Below, in pieces: positions 56,848 through 64,000 of a stretch of DNA of 64,000 nt (its first letter is position 1; each line of letters opens with the position of its first letter). Source of the stretch: Streptomyces sp. A0642 (GTDB lineage Bacteria > Actinomycetota > Actinomycetes > Streptomycetales > Streptomycetaceae); NCBI RefSeq assembly GCF_004795105.1, contig NZ_SSBL01000026.1:1-64000 (forward strand), in the 5' to 3' direction. Under the pieces are notes generated by a model that was not told the DNA's origin, ran no database searches, and worked only from the letters and a program-made list of their open reading frames with translations. The translations under genes were made by a program, and so were the position numbers.

Positions 56848-57288
56848 GGTGTCCTGCCCTTCAGCACGTCGTTCCGGAGCGATCAGCCCGTCGGGCGCTT
56901 CGTGTCCGAACCGGTCGGGATCCAGGCTGGGGTCTGCCCGCCGCCGCCAAAACCCCTAAGGTTCGCGGGTCCCAATTCCATTGACGCCCCCCTGTCACGG
57001 CCGCTCGGCGCCCCGTCGGCCGGGCGGCGTCAAGGGACTTCGCTTCCATCGGGTGAGGGCGTGCGGAGCCCCTAAGGGTCCTCGGTGGAGGCGGGCAGGC
57101 CGGGGGGCGGTGCCGGGGCGGCGGCCTGCGCGCGGGCGCGGGGCGGGCACCCCCCCTAGGGCCGGTGCCGGGCAACTTAGGGGAGGGCACGGGGATCGCA
57201 CCGGGCCTTCAATGAGGGACGGTTGTCAGGATTCCGGCGCCGGTGCGAGCAGCCACCGCGCCCCGTCGAGCCTTGGATGGGTGGGACC
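56848..57288. promoter_or_regulatory. Divergent promoter region with four LAL-type boxes
   Basis: 441 bp with no gene, between the VinK-like and carboxylase start codons. It contains CCCCTAAG at 56953-56960 and 57069-57076, CCCCTAGG at 57153-57160 and CTTAGGGG at 57176-57183. The last is followed about 24 nt later by TTCAAT (57208-57213), a possible -10 toward the carboxylase genes. The two boxes nearest each gene face that gene. Density of this motif is higher here than anywhere else in the window. Confidence 0.65.
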
Positions 57289-58899
57289 ATGACAGTGATT
57301 CAGGACGCCCCGGCGAACAGCGGTGGTGACGACTCGGCGAAGCCCCGGCCGGATCTGCGCTCGCTGGTGGCTCAGGCGGCGGAGCTGAAGGCCGCGGCGC
57401 ACGAGGGGATGGGCCCCCGCTCGACGGAACAGCAGCACGCGCGTGGGAAGTTGACCGCTCCGGAGCGACTGGAACTGCTCTTCGACGCGGGTACGTTCCA
57501 GGAGGTGGAGTCGCTGCGGCGGCACCGGTCCACGGGATTCGGCCTGGAGCACCGGCGGCCGGGCGGGGACGGGGTGATCACCGGGTGGGGCCTGGTGCAC
57601 GGCCGTACGGTGTTCGCGTACGCGCATGACTTCAGGGTCTTCGGCGGCTCGCTGGGCGAGGCGCACGCGCAGAAGATCCACAAGGTGATGGACCTGGCGA
57701 TCGCGTCCGGCGCGCCGCTGGTGGGACTGAGCGACGGGGCCGGAGCCCGGATCCAGGAGGGGGTGACGGCGCTCGCCGGGTACGGCGGGATCTTCCGCCG
57801 CAATGTGCGGGCGTCCGGGGTGATTCCCCAGATCAGCGTGATCCTCGGACCGTGCGCGGGCGGCGCCACCTACTCGCCGGCGCTCACCGACTTCGTCTTC
57901 ATGGTGCGCGGCATCTCGCAGATGTACATCACCGGCCCGGACGTGGTCCAGGCCGTCACGAACGAGCGGGTGACGCACGAGCAGCTGGGCGGGGCGGAGG
58001 TCCACGCCACGGTCTCCGGTGCGGCCGGCTTCGTGTACGACGACGAGGCGGAGTGCCTGGACGAGGTCAGGCACCTGCTCTCCCTGCTGCCCGCCAACAA
58101 CCGCGAGCTGCCTCCGGAGTCGCCGACCGACGACCCCGCGGACCGGCGGTGCGAGGCGCTGCTGAATCTGGTGCCGCACCACGCCAACCAGTCGTACGAC
58201 ATGCGCGCGGTGATCCGGGAGATCGTCGACGACGAGGACTTCTTCGAGGTCCACGCACAGTGGGCCACCAACATCATCTGCGCGCTGGCCCGGCTGGACG
58301 GCCACACGGTCGGCATCGTGGCGAACCAGCCCGCCGCGCAGGCCGGGGTGCTGGACATCCACGCCTCGGAGAAGGCGGCGCGGTTCGTCCAGACCTGTGA
58401 CGCGTTCAGCATCCCCCTGGTCACGCTGGTCGACGTGCCGGGCTTCCTGCCGGGCACCGACCAGGAGCACCAGGGCATCATCCGGCACGGCGCGAAGCTG
58501 CTCTACGCCTACTGCGACGCGACCGTGCCCCGCGTCCAGGTGATCCTGCGCAAGGCGTACGGCGGGGCGTACATCGTCATGGACTCGCGCTCCATCGGGG
58601 CCGACCTGTCCTTCGCCTGGCCGACCAACGAGATCGCGGTGATGGGCGCGGAGGGCGCGGCCAACATCGTCTTCCGCAGGGAGATCGCCGCCGCGCCGGA
58701 TCCCGCGGCGGCCCGCGAGCAGCGCATCAAGGAGTACCAGCAGGAGCTGATGCACCCGTACTACGCGGCCGAACGCGGTCTGGTCGACGACGTGATCGAT
58801 CCCGCCGAGACCCGTGCGGTGCTGGCGCGTTCCCTGGCGATGCTGCGGCCCAAGGACGCGCCCGTCCCGGCCCGCAAGCACGGCAACCCCCCGACCTGA
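57289..58899 (+). CDS. Acyl-CoA carboxylase beta (carboxyltransferase) subunit
   Basis: 536-aa carboxyltransferase of the PccB/AccB type, which transfers CO2 from biotin to acetyl- or propionyl-CoA and feeds malonyl- and methylmalonyl-CoA to the PKS. ATG 57289 is chosen; an in-frame ATG lies 12 bp earlier. Two crotonase-fold halves: N-terminal ARGKLTAPERLELLFD (about 45-60) and the oxyanion-type GAGARIQEGV (about 150-159) and GPCAGGATYSPA (about 187-198); C-terminal VDVPGFLPGTDQEH (about 386-399), KAYGGAYIVMDSRSIGAD (about 421-438) and FAWPTNEIAVMGAEGA. No biotinylated alpha subunit is encoded nearby, so it must use a housekeeping one. Acetyl versus propionyl preference is not certain. First of a three-gene operon. 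Confidence 0.92.
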   Translation: MTVIQDAPANSGGDDSAKPRPDLRSLVAQAAELKAAAHEGMGPRSTEQQHARGKLTAPERLELLFDAGTFQEVESLRRHRSTGFGLEHRRPGGDGVITGWGLVHGRTVFAYAHDFRVFGGSLGEAHAQKIHKVMDLAIASGAPLVGLSDGAGARIQEGVTALAGYGGIFRRNVRASGVIPQISVILGPCAGGATYSPALTDFVFMVRGISQMYITGPDVVQAVTNERVTHEQLGGAEVHATVSGAAGFVYDDEAECLDEVRHLLSLLPANNRELPPESPTDDPADRRCEALLNLVPHHANQSYDMRAVIREIVDDEDFFEVHAQWATNIICALARLDGHTVGIVANQPAAQAGVLDIHASEKAARFVQTCDAFSIPLVTLVDVPGFLPGTDQEHQGIIRHGAKLLYAYCDATVPRVQVILRKAYGGAYIVMDSRSIGADLSFAWPTNEIAVMGAEGAANIVFRREIAAAPDPAAAREQRIKEYQQELMHPYYAAERGLVDDVIDPAETRAVLARSLAMLRPKDAPVPARKHGNPPT

Positions 58900-58918
58900 G
58901 TCCAGTGAGGAGTGACCG

Positions 58919-59152
58919 ATGACCCCTGACCCCTTCACCCCCGCGGCCGGAGCCGCGGAGCCGGACCGCACGGGCCCGGCCCTGCGCTTCCTCGGCAGCG
59001 TGCCCTCCGCGGAGGAGATCGCCGCGGTGACGACCGCGCTGCTGAGCCTGCGCCGCGCTCCGGCGCCGGGTCCGGACACCCGGCGGGGCGCCGCGCCCCG
59101 GTGGAGCGCAGCGCTCCCCTACCGGCCGCCCGGAAGCTGGGCGGCGCGATGA
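58919..59152 (+). CDS. Acyl-CoA carboxylase epsilon subunit
   Basis: 77-aa protein, 19 bp after the beta gene, ATG 58919 with AGGAGTG upstream. The C-terminal half has the short family core LGSVPSAEEIAAVTTALLSLR (split here as LGSVPSAEEIAA and VTTALLSLR, about 28-48), followed by a Pro/Arg-rich tail. In actinobacteria this small subunit binds the beta hexamer and boosts acyl-CoA carboxylase activity. Position right after the beta gene supports the call. Confidence 0.82.
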   Translation: MTPDPFTPAAGAAEPDRTGPALRFLGSVPSAEEIAAVTTALLSLRRAPAPGPDTRRGAAPRWSAALPYRPPGSWAAR

Positions 59153-59263
59153 GACCCCTCGCCGGCCGCGGACGTCCGGTCCGCCGCAGCCGTCGAGGCA
59201 GCCGACCCCACCGGACCGCCCGACCCGACCACGACAGCGACAGAAGAAGGAAGTAGAGCACTG

Positions 59264-60028
59264 ATGACCGACGACTCACGGGAGACCGGGCCCTGGATCC
59301 GGCGTTTCCATCCGGCCCCCGAGGCCCGCACCCGCCTGGTCTGCTTCCCGCACGCGGGCGGATCGGCCACCTACTACTTCCCGGTGTCCCGCGCCCTGTC
59401 CCCGGCGATCGACGTGCTCGCGATCCAGTACCCGGGCCGCCAGGACCGGAGGAACGAACCCTGCGTCGAGGACATCGAGAAGCTGGCCGATCTCGTCGTC
59501 GAGGAACTGCGCCCCTGGGGGGACCTCCCCCTGACCCTGTTCGGCCACAGCATGGGAGCCACTCTCGCCTTCGAGGTGGCCCGGAGGCTGGAGGCCGCGG
59601 GAACGCCACCGGGCACGCTGTTCGCCTCCGGTCGCCGGGCGCCGTCCCGGGTGCGCGACGAGCGCGTGCACCTGGCGGACGACGACCGTCTCATCGCCGA
59701 CATCACCCAGCTGAGCGGCACGGATGCCGCGGTGCTCGGCGACCCGGAGATCCTGCGCATGATCCTCCCGGCGATCCGCAGCGACTACAAGGCAGCCGAG
59801 ACCTACCGCTACCGGCCGGGACCACCGCTGGGCCTGGACGTCGTGGCGCTCGTCGGCGACGACGACCAGCAGGTGACCCTCGACGAGGCGTCGTCGTGGT
59901 GCGAGCACACCACGGCGTCGTTCGAGCTGAAGGTGTTCTCCGGCGGCCACTTCTTCCTCGACTCGCACGTGGGCGCCGTCCTCGACCTGATCCGCGCCCG
60001 CACCGGCGCGCAGACGGTCGGATCGTGA
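59264..60028 (+). CDS. Type II thioesterase (editing)
   Basis: 254-aa alpha/beta-hydrolase thioesterase with ATG 59264 and GAAGGAAG upstream. FPHAGGSA oxyanion loop (28-35), nucleophile Ser96 in GHSMGA, acidic residue in LVGDDDQQV (about 199-201) and His229 in FSGGHFF. Length and motifs match the free-standing thioesterases that clear stalled or wrong acyl groups from carrier proteins in PKS and NRPS systems. Last gene of the carboxylase operon, followed at once by a hairpin terminator. It is unlikely to be the macrolactam-forming TE, which should be fused to the last PKS module. Confidence 0.92.
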   Translation: MTDDSRETGPWIRRFHPAPEARTRLVCFPHAGGSATYYFPVSRALSPAIDVLAIQYPGRQDRRNEPCVEDIEKLADLVVEELRPWGDLPLTLFGHSMGATLAFEVARRLEAAGTPPGTLFASGRRAPSRVRDERVHLADDDRLIADITQLSGTDAAVLGDPEILRMILPAIRSDYKAAETYRYRPGPPLGLDVVALVGDDDQQVTLDEASSWCEHTTASFELKVFSGGHFFLDSHVGAVLDLIRARTGAQTVGS

Positions 60029-60034
60029 GGGCCG

Positions 60035-60067
60035 GGGGGGCGACGGCCCGTCCGGCCGTCGCCCCCC
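60035..60067 (+). terminator. Hairpin terminator after thioesterase
   Basis: 14-bp perfect stem (GGGGGGCGACGGCC and complement) with a 5-nt loop, starting 7 bp after the thioesterase stop. No U-tract is present. Confidence 0.8.
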
Positions 60068-60216
60068 GGTCACGCCCGGGTGACCCCGGCAGGGGACGCC
60101 GGTGACCGGCGCCCCTCCCGGACCCGCTCCCGCCTGCCCCGGAACCCGTTCCGGAGCGGGCTTACTTCATGTACGGGCAACGTATTCCGGACAGAGTTGC
60201 ACTTCCTTCACCAGAA

Positions 60217-60245
60217 TCTAGACGACCGTACTAGACTAACGTCTA
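60217..60245. promoter_or_regulatory. Overlapping palindromes upstream of PqqD-like gene
   Basis: Within the 385-bp gap 60029-60413. TAGAC-TAAC-GTCTA (60232-60245) is a perfect 5+4+5 inverted repeat. TCTAG at 60217-60221 is inverted as CTAGA at 60231-60235, and TAGACG at 60219-60224 is inverted as CGTCTA at 60240-60245. The AT content is high for the region. It looks like a TetR-type operator in a promoter for the gene starting at 60414. The rest of the gap shows nothing else I can name. Confidence 0.6.
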
Positions 60246-60413
60246 TCGCGGCATCGGGCAGTCTGCCCTCGTGAGCCGATGTGCGAGGAAGCCCCGGTCG
60301 GCGTCGGCAAACACACCGCCCGGACAGACACCCCATCCCCGCCCCGTGTACACGGTCACGCCTCCTTCCCATGGTTGGCCGTCACCGACCGGCTATCGAC
60401 TACGGAGGCCAGA

Positions 60414-60683
60414 GTGCCGGTACGACCAGAGAACGGCGTCACCTCGCGCGTCACCGAGGACGGGTACCTCGAATTCCTCATCGCCGCGGACGGCACCAGC
60501 TATCGGTGCAGCCCCGTCGCCGCGGCCATGTGGATCGCACTGCGCCAGCACAACGGCCAGATCGGCCCGGCGGCCGAGGTTCTGGCCGAACTGTGGTGCA
60601 CGGACCCGGAGAACACCCGCACCGACATGGACATCTGGGTCAGCGAACTGCGGGACGCGGGCCTGGTCCGCGACGAGCCCTGA
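60414..60683 (+). CDS. Stand-alone PqqD-like small protein
   Basis: 89 aa. GTG 60414 is fixed by GGAGG at 60404-60408; the frame is open for 45 more codons upstream without an RBS. The sequence follows the PqqD pattern: start VPVRPENGVTSRV, two beta strands around YLEFLIAADGTSYRCS (about 18-33), then AAAMWIALRQHNGQ (about 36-49) and a C-terminal helix pair DMDIWVSELRDAGLV (about 71-85). This winged-helix fold usually recognises leader peptides in RiPP and PQQ pathways, but no precursor peptide or radical-SAM enzyme is visible here. It may bind a carrier protein, the amino-acyl starter or a protein partner. Convergent with a tetR gene 28 bp away. Role unknown. Confidence 0.75.
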   Translation: MPVRPENGVTSRVTEDGYLEFLIAADGTSYRCSPVAAAMWIALRQHNGQIGPAAEVLAELWCTDPENTRTDMDIWVSELRDAGLVRDEP

Positions 60684-60711
60684 GCGCGCGCGGCCGCGCC
60701 GGCCGCGCCGT

Positions 60712-61326
60712 TCAGGCGACCGGGCCGGTGCCGGCGGCGACGCCCTCGTGCAGTACCAGGATCGCCTTCATCGCCTCGGCGAGATCACGCCCGGACGGTG
60801 CGGTCTCCGGCGAGAACAGCCACAGCGACATCACACCGTTGAGCAGGGCGGCGTAGAACCGCCCGAGGGTCACGGCCATCTGCTCGTCGACCTCGCTCTC
60901 GTCCACGCCATGGAAGAGCGCCACCAGCGCCGACCAGCCGAACGGCTGCGCCTTGGAGAGCCCCTCGCGCATCTGCGGCAGCTTCTCCGCGTGCACGGCG
61001 ACCTCCACGCTCAGCGCCCAGAGGGGTTTGCGCTCCGGGAAGATCTCGACGATGCGGTTCCAGACCAGCTCGAAGCGCTCGATGGCCGACGAGGCGGATT
61101 CGAGATCCGCCCCGATCGCGGTGCCCGGCCCGAACTCGTCCGCCCACTCCTGCATCGCCTGGACGTAGGCCTCGACCAGCAGGGCGTCCTTGGACCCGTA
61201 GTGGTATCCGATGGACGCCAGAGCGGTTCCGGACGCCGCCACGATGTCCCGCGCGCTGGTGCGGGCGAATCCCTTCTCCAGCAGACAGCGCTTCGCACCT
61301 TCCAGAAGATCTTCACGGTGACCCAC
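60712..61326 (-). CDS. TetR-family regulator
   Basis: 204-aa TetR regulator if the GTG at 61326 is used, with GAGGGTGG just upstream. ATG 61359 in the same frame would add 11 residues. HTH at about 5-50: LLEGAKRCLLEKGFARTS, ARDIVAASGTALASIGYHYG and SKDALLVEAY are textbook TetR. The C-terminal domain includes FYAALLNGVMSLWLF (about 160-174). It is divergent from the LAL regulator and convergent with the PqqD-like gene, so it could control either. The palindromic site at 60217-60245 is one candidate target, by inference. Confidence 0.87.
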   Translation of the reverse strand: MGHREDLLEGAKRCLLEKGFARTSARDIVAASGTALASIGYHYGSKDALLVEAYVQAMQEWADEFGPGTAIGADLESASSAIERFELVWNRIVEIFPERKPLWALSVEVAVHAEKLPQMREGLSKAQPFGWSALVALFHGVDESEVDEQMAVTLGRFYAALLNGVMSLWLFSPETAPSGRDLAEAMKAILVLHEGVAAGTGPVA

Positions 61327-61493
61327 AGCACCACCCTCGCCTCGAAGCCGTCGGAGCATCCTAGTCCGACCCAACTGCCCTGCGGGTGACATGCGTTGAC
61401 TACCGACCACCGGACTTCCGGCCACCTCGCCGCGCGTGCAGCTTGTGGCCACTAGAGGATGCGGCGAGCGTGCGGCACACTCATAGGCGTGTA

Positions 61494-61534
61494 GCGTACG
61501 CACACGCGTTCCATATACGCCACACACGTTCCAT
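61494..61534. promoter_or_regulatory. Direct repeats upstream of LAL regulator
   Basis: CACACGCGTTCCAT (61501-61514) and CACACACGTTCCAT (61521-61534) differ at one base and are 20 bp apart, two helical turns, ending 40 bp before the regulator's ATG. GCGTACGC (61494-61501) adjoins them. A tandem protein-binding site is likely, perhaps for autoregulation or for the divergent TetR protein. Confidence 0.5.
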
Positions 61535-61574
61535 CAGGGCATTTTCCCAATGCCGGGACAGGTAGAAGCGCACC

Positions 61575-64000
61575 ATGGGTTCGGGGGACACTGTGGAATT
61601 TGCCGAAAGAGAACCAGAAGTCCGCGCGTTGCGCACCGCGCTCGGTGAGGGCCGGAGCGGCGCCGCCCGGATCGTCCTCATCGAGGGAGCCGCGGGATGC
61701 GGCAAGAGTGAACTCATCGACTGCCTCGCCGAATGGGCCGAGGAGGACGACCTGGTTCTGAGGGCGTTCGGTTCGCCGACGGAGCGGGTTCTGCCCCTCG
61801 GCCTGATGCGGCAGCTGACCGGGGACGCCCCGCCCGGCGCGCTCCCCGAGGTCACCGCGGCACCGGACGGGGAACCGCAGGTCAGCGCGATGCGTGAGTT
61901 CCAGGCGGCGCTGGAGCGGCTGAGCGCCACCACTCCGGTCATCATCTCCGTCGACGACGTGCACCACGCGGACAGGGCCTCCCTGCGCTATCTCCAGCAC
62001 ATCGTCCGGCACAGCCGCTCCGCCAGGATGCTGCTGGCCCTCACCACGCCGCTGCACCAGGACAGCCAGGACGCCTCCTTCGGTACGGAACTGCTCCGCA
62101 GCCGCAACGTGCGGCGGATCCGGCTGCGGCGGCTCACCCCCGAGGGGTGCCGTCGTGTCGCGTCGTCCTCCCCCGGCCCCACGCCCCGCGAGGCGCTGTC
62201 GGGCGAGCTGCACGCGATCAGCGGGGGCAACCCGTTACTGCTCCGTGCCCTCCTGGAGGAGTACCGGTCCTCCCCGACCACCACCGACGCCTTCCGCCCC
62301 GAGCAGGGCGGCCTGTTCGGACAGGCGGTCCTGACCTGCCTGCGGCACAGCGGACCGCGCATGCTGGACGTCGGAGCGGCGCTCGCCGTGCTGGGCGACG
62401 CCTACACACCGGAGCGGGCCGGCCGGCTCCTGGGCGTCCCGGCCTTCACGGCCGCGCAGTCCGTCGCCTCCCTGTCCGCCTCCGGCATCCTCAGCGGGCA
62501 CCGCTTCCCGCACCCGCACACCGAAACGGCCATCCTCGACCAGGTCCCGGCCGACGTGCTGGCCGGCCTGCACCTGCGTACCGCCGAACTCCTCCATGGC
62601 GACGGCGAATCCGTGACCCGGGTCTCGGGGCATCTGCTCACGGCCGCCCAGCTGGGCGGATCCCTCACCTCCCTCCCCTGGGCCGTGGACGTGCTGCGGG
62701 AGGCCACCGAGGACCTGCTGACGCACAGCGACCCCGCCCGGGCCACCCAAGCACTCGAACTCGCCCACGAGCTGAGCCGCGACGAGCAGCAGCGGGCCGA
62801 CATCAAGACCCGGCTCGCCGCCGTCACCTGGCGGGTCAACCCGGGACGGGCGGAGAAACACCTGTCCGCCCCGCTGGCGGTCCTCCGCGCCGGACGCCTG
62901 GCCGCCGAACGACTGGCCCCCCTGGCCGAACTCCTCACCTGCCAGGGCCGCGTGGCCGAGGCGGGCGAGGTGATGTCCCGCATTCTCCTGGAGACGGTGG
63001 CGAGCAGCACCGGGGGCCAGGACCGCAGTGGCTTCGGCCCCCGCACGGACGAGCCCGCGGGGACGCCCGGCCCGCGCACCGGCCCGGCACGCGGGGCCGG
63101 CGAGCCGATTCCCGCGTCCGGTGACGACGCCGGCACGGAGACCACGGCCGCCGAACGCTTCCTGCGTACGACCAGCCTCACCGACGACACGCTGGAACCG
63201 GTCATGCGCGCCCTGCGGTCCCTCGCCTACTTCGGCCATCCCGAACGGGCCGCCGCCTGCTGCCGCGAGCTGATCGCCGAGGCCGAGCGGCAGAAGGCTC
63301 CCGCCTGGCAGGCCCTGTTCTCCTCGGCGCTCGCGGCGGTGCTGCTGCGCCTGAGCGATCTGCACGCCGCCGAGGAGTACGCGTGCCGGGCGCTCGACTG
63401 TCTGCCGGAGCAGAGCAGCAGCGCGTTCGTGGGAAGCCCGACCGCCACTCTGATCCGGGCGCGCACCCTCATGGGGGACCACGCGGCGGTCGCCCGCCAG
63501 CTCCACCAGCCGGTCTCGGACACGCTGTTCAAGAGCACCCACGGCCTGTCCTACCTGCGCGCCCGCGGCCTCTACCTGATGGCGACGCACCAACTGCACG
63601 CCGCGCTGGGTGACTTCCTGGAAGCGGGACGGCTCGCCAGGAGCTGGGGCGTGGACCGTCCGGCGGTGCTGCCCTGGCGTACGGACGCGGCCGACGTACT
63701 GTTCCGGCTCGGTGAGACGCAGCAGGGCAAGGCGCTCGTCGAGCAGCAGTTCGCCGACCCGGACGCGCGCAGGCCGTGGGTGCGCGGAATCAGCCTGCGT
63801 CTACGCGCGGTGACCTCGGATCCACGGCAGCGGCCGGCCCTCCTCAACCAGTCGGTCGACGAGCTCAGCCGGTCCGGCGACCGAGTGGAGCTCGCCCGCT
63901 CCCTCGCCGAACTGGGCCGCGCCCTGCGGGCGGTCGCCGAGCCCTCCCGTGCGGACGCGGTGATCCGCAGAGCCTGGAACCTGGCCCGGGAGTGCGGTGC
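61575..64000 (+). CDS. LAL-type LuxR pathway regulator, cut by window edge
   Basis: At least 808 residues of a large ATP-binding LuxR (LAL) regulator; the C-terminal LuxR HTH should lie beyond base 64000. ATG 61575. Walker A is GAAGCGKSEL (about 39-48), Walker B is VIISVDDVHHAD (about 122-133), and the P-loop ATPase continues to GGNPLLLRALLEEY (about 217-230), then a long helical TPR-like region. Proteins of this class activate macrolide and polyene clusters. Codon 221 is TTA (62235-62237), the rare leucine codon read by the bldA tRNA in Streptomyces, so translation should be tied to development. Divergent from tetR, with tandem direct repeats in its promoter. Best candidate reader of the TAGGGG boxes in the cluster. 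Confidence 0.93.
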   Translation, partial: MGSGDTVEFAEREPEVRALRTALGEGRSGAARIVLIEGAAGCGKSELIDCLAEWAEEDDLVLRAFGSPTERVLPLGLMRQLTGDAPPGALPEVTAAPDGEPQVSAMREFQAALERLSATTPVIISVDDVHHADRASLRYLQHIVRHSRSARMLLALTTPLHQDSQDASFGTELLRSRNVRRIRLRRLTPEGCRRVASSSPGPTPREALSGELHAISGGNPLLLRALLEEYRSSPTTTDAFRPEQGGLFGQAVLTCLRHSGPRMLDVGAALAVLGDAYTPERAGRLLGVPAFTAAQSVASLSASGILSGHRFPHPHTETAILDQVPADVLAGLHLRTAELLHGDGESVTRVSGHLLTAAQLGGSLTSLPWAVDVLREATEDLLTHSDPARATQALELAHELSRDEQQRADIKTRLAAVTWRVNPGRAEKHLSAPLAVLRAGRLAAERLAPLAELLTCQGRVAEAGEVMSRILLETVASSTGGQDRSGFGPRTDEPAGTPGPRTGPARGAGEPIPASGDDAGTETTAAERFLRTTSLTDDTLEPVMRALRSLAYFGHPERAAACCRELIAEAERQKAPAWQALFSSALAAVLLRLSDLHAAEEYACRALDCLPEQSSSAFVGSPTATLIRARTLMGDHAAVARQLHQPVSDTLFKSTHGLSYLRARGLYLMATHQLHAALGDFLEAGRLARSWGVDRPAVLPWRTDAADVLFRLGETQQGKALVEQQFADPDARRPWVRGISLRLRAVTSDPRQRPALLNQSVDELSRSGDRVELARSLAELGRALRAVAEPSRADAVIRRAWNLARECG

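Noticed and set aside
57226..59079. 617-aa minus-strand frame over the carboxylase genes
   Set aside because: Opposite a well-conserved carboxyltransferase; no RBS or family features.
59264..60028. Thioesterase as the macrolactam-forming cyclase
   Set aside because: It is a free type II enzyme next to carboxylase genes; the cyclising TE is expected at the end of the last PKS.

Overview
This is a high-GC actinobacterial window, almost certainly Streptomyces. It has a very high-GC coding bias, GTG starts, 4-bp stop/start overlaps, and a rare TTA codon in a LAL-type LuxR regulator. Nearly all of it is one modular type I polyketide gene cluster. The genes for the starter unit match the vicenistatin-type polyene macrolactam logic: glutamate mutase, a 3-methylaspartate-type adenylation enzyme, a PLP decarboxylase, a free-standing ACP, an aminoacyl adenylation enzyme and a VinK-like acyltransferase. 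The expected product is a macrolactam built on a 3-aminoisobutyrate-like beta-amino acid.

Layout. 1-19716 (minus): three PKS genes, called here C (2 modules), D (1 module) and E (1 module, cut by the left edge). 19717-20235: divergent promoter region. 20236-22911 (plus): free ACP, an IS630-transposase-like ORF and an adenylation enzyme in one operon. 23041-25513: MFS exporter convergent with a TetR gene, separated by a perfect 58-bp palindromic terminator. 48483-25688 (minus): giant PKS A (loading ACP plus 3 modules, 5434 aa), PKS B (1 module) and a ferredoxin reductase. 53273-48594 (minus): adenylation enzyme, PLP decarboxylase and the two glutamate mutase subunits, each overlapping the next by 4 bp. 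56847-53430 (minus): VinK-like acyltransferase, TIM-barrel isomerase-like protein, P450 and 3Fe-4S ferredoxin. 57289-60028 (plus): acyl-CoA carboxylase beta and epsilon subunits and a type II thioesterase. 60414-64000: PqqD-like small protein, TetR regulator, and the LAL regulator running off the right edge.

How it works together (part sequence, part family knowledge). Glutamate is rearranged to 3-methylaspartate, loaded on the ACP, decarboxylated to 3-aminoisobutyryl-ACP, capped on nitrogen by an amino acid, and handed by the VinK-like enzyme to the loading ACP of PKS A. Modules 1-5 (A, B and the first module of C) carry KS-AT-DH-KR-ACP and should build a conjugated polyene. Module 6 has a KR with its catalytic Tyr and Asn replaced by His, so it should leave a ketone. 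Module 7 (PKS D) has an A-type KR and no DH, giving a hydroxyl. Module 8 (PKS E) has the only methylmalonyl-type AT. The other seven ATs look malonyl-specific. With n modules a 3-aminoisobutyrate macrolactam ring has 4+2n atoms, so eight modules would give at least a 20-membered ring. The expected amidase that removes the N-cap, and any TE, are not in the window.

Regulation. A CTTAGGGG/CCCCTAAG-like box recurs upstream of four divergent or leading transcription units. In two of them it lies exactly 23 nt from an identical TAGCGT putative -10 element. This looks like the binding signature of the LAL regulator and is, to me, the most interesting non-coding signal here.
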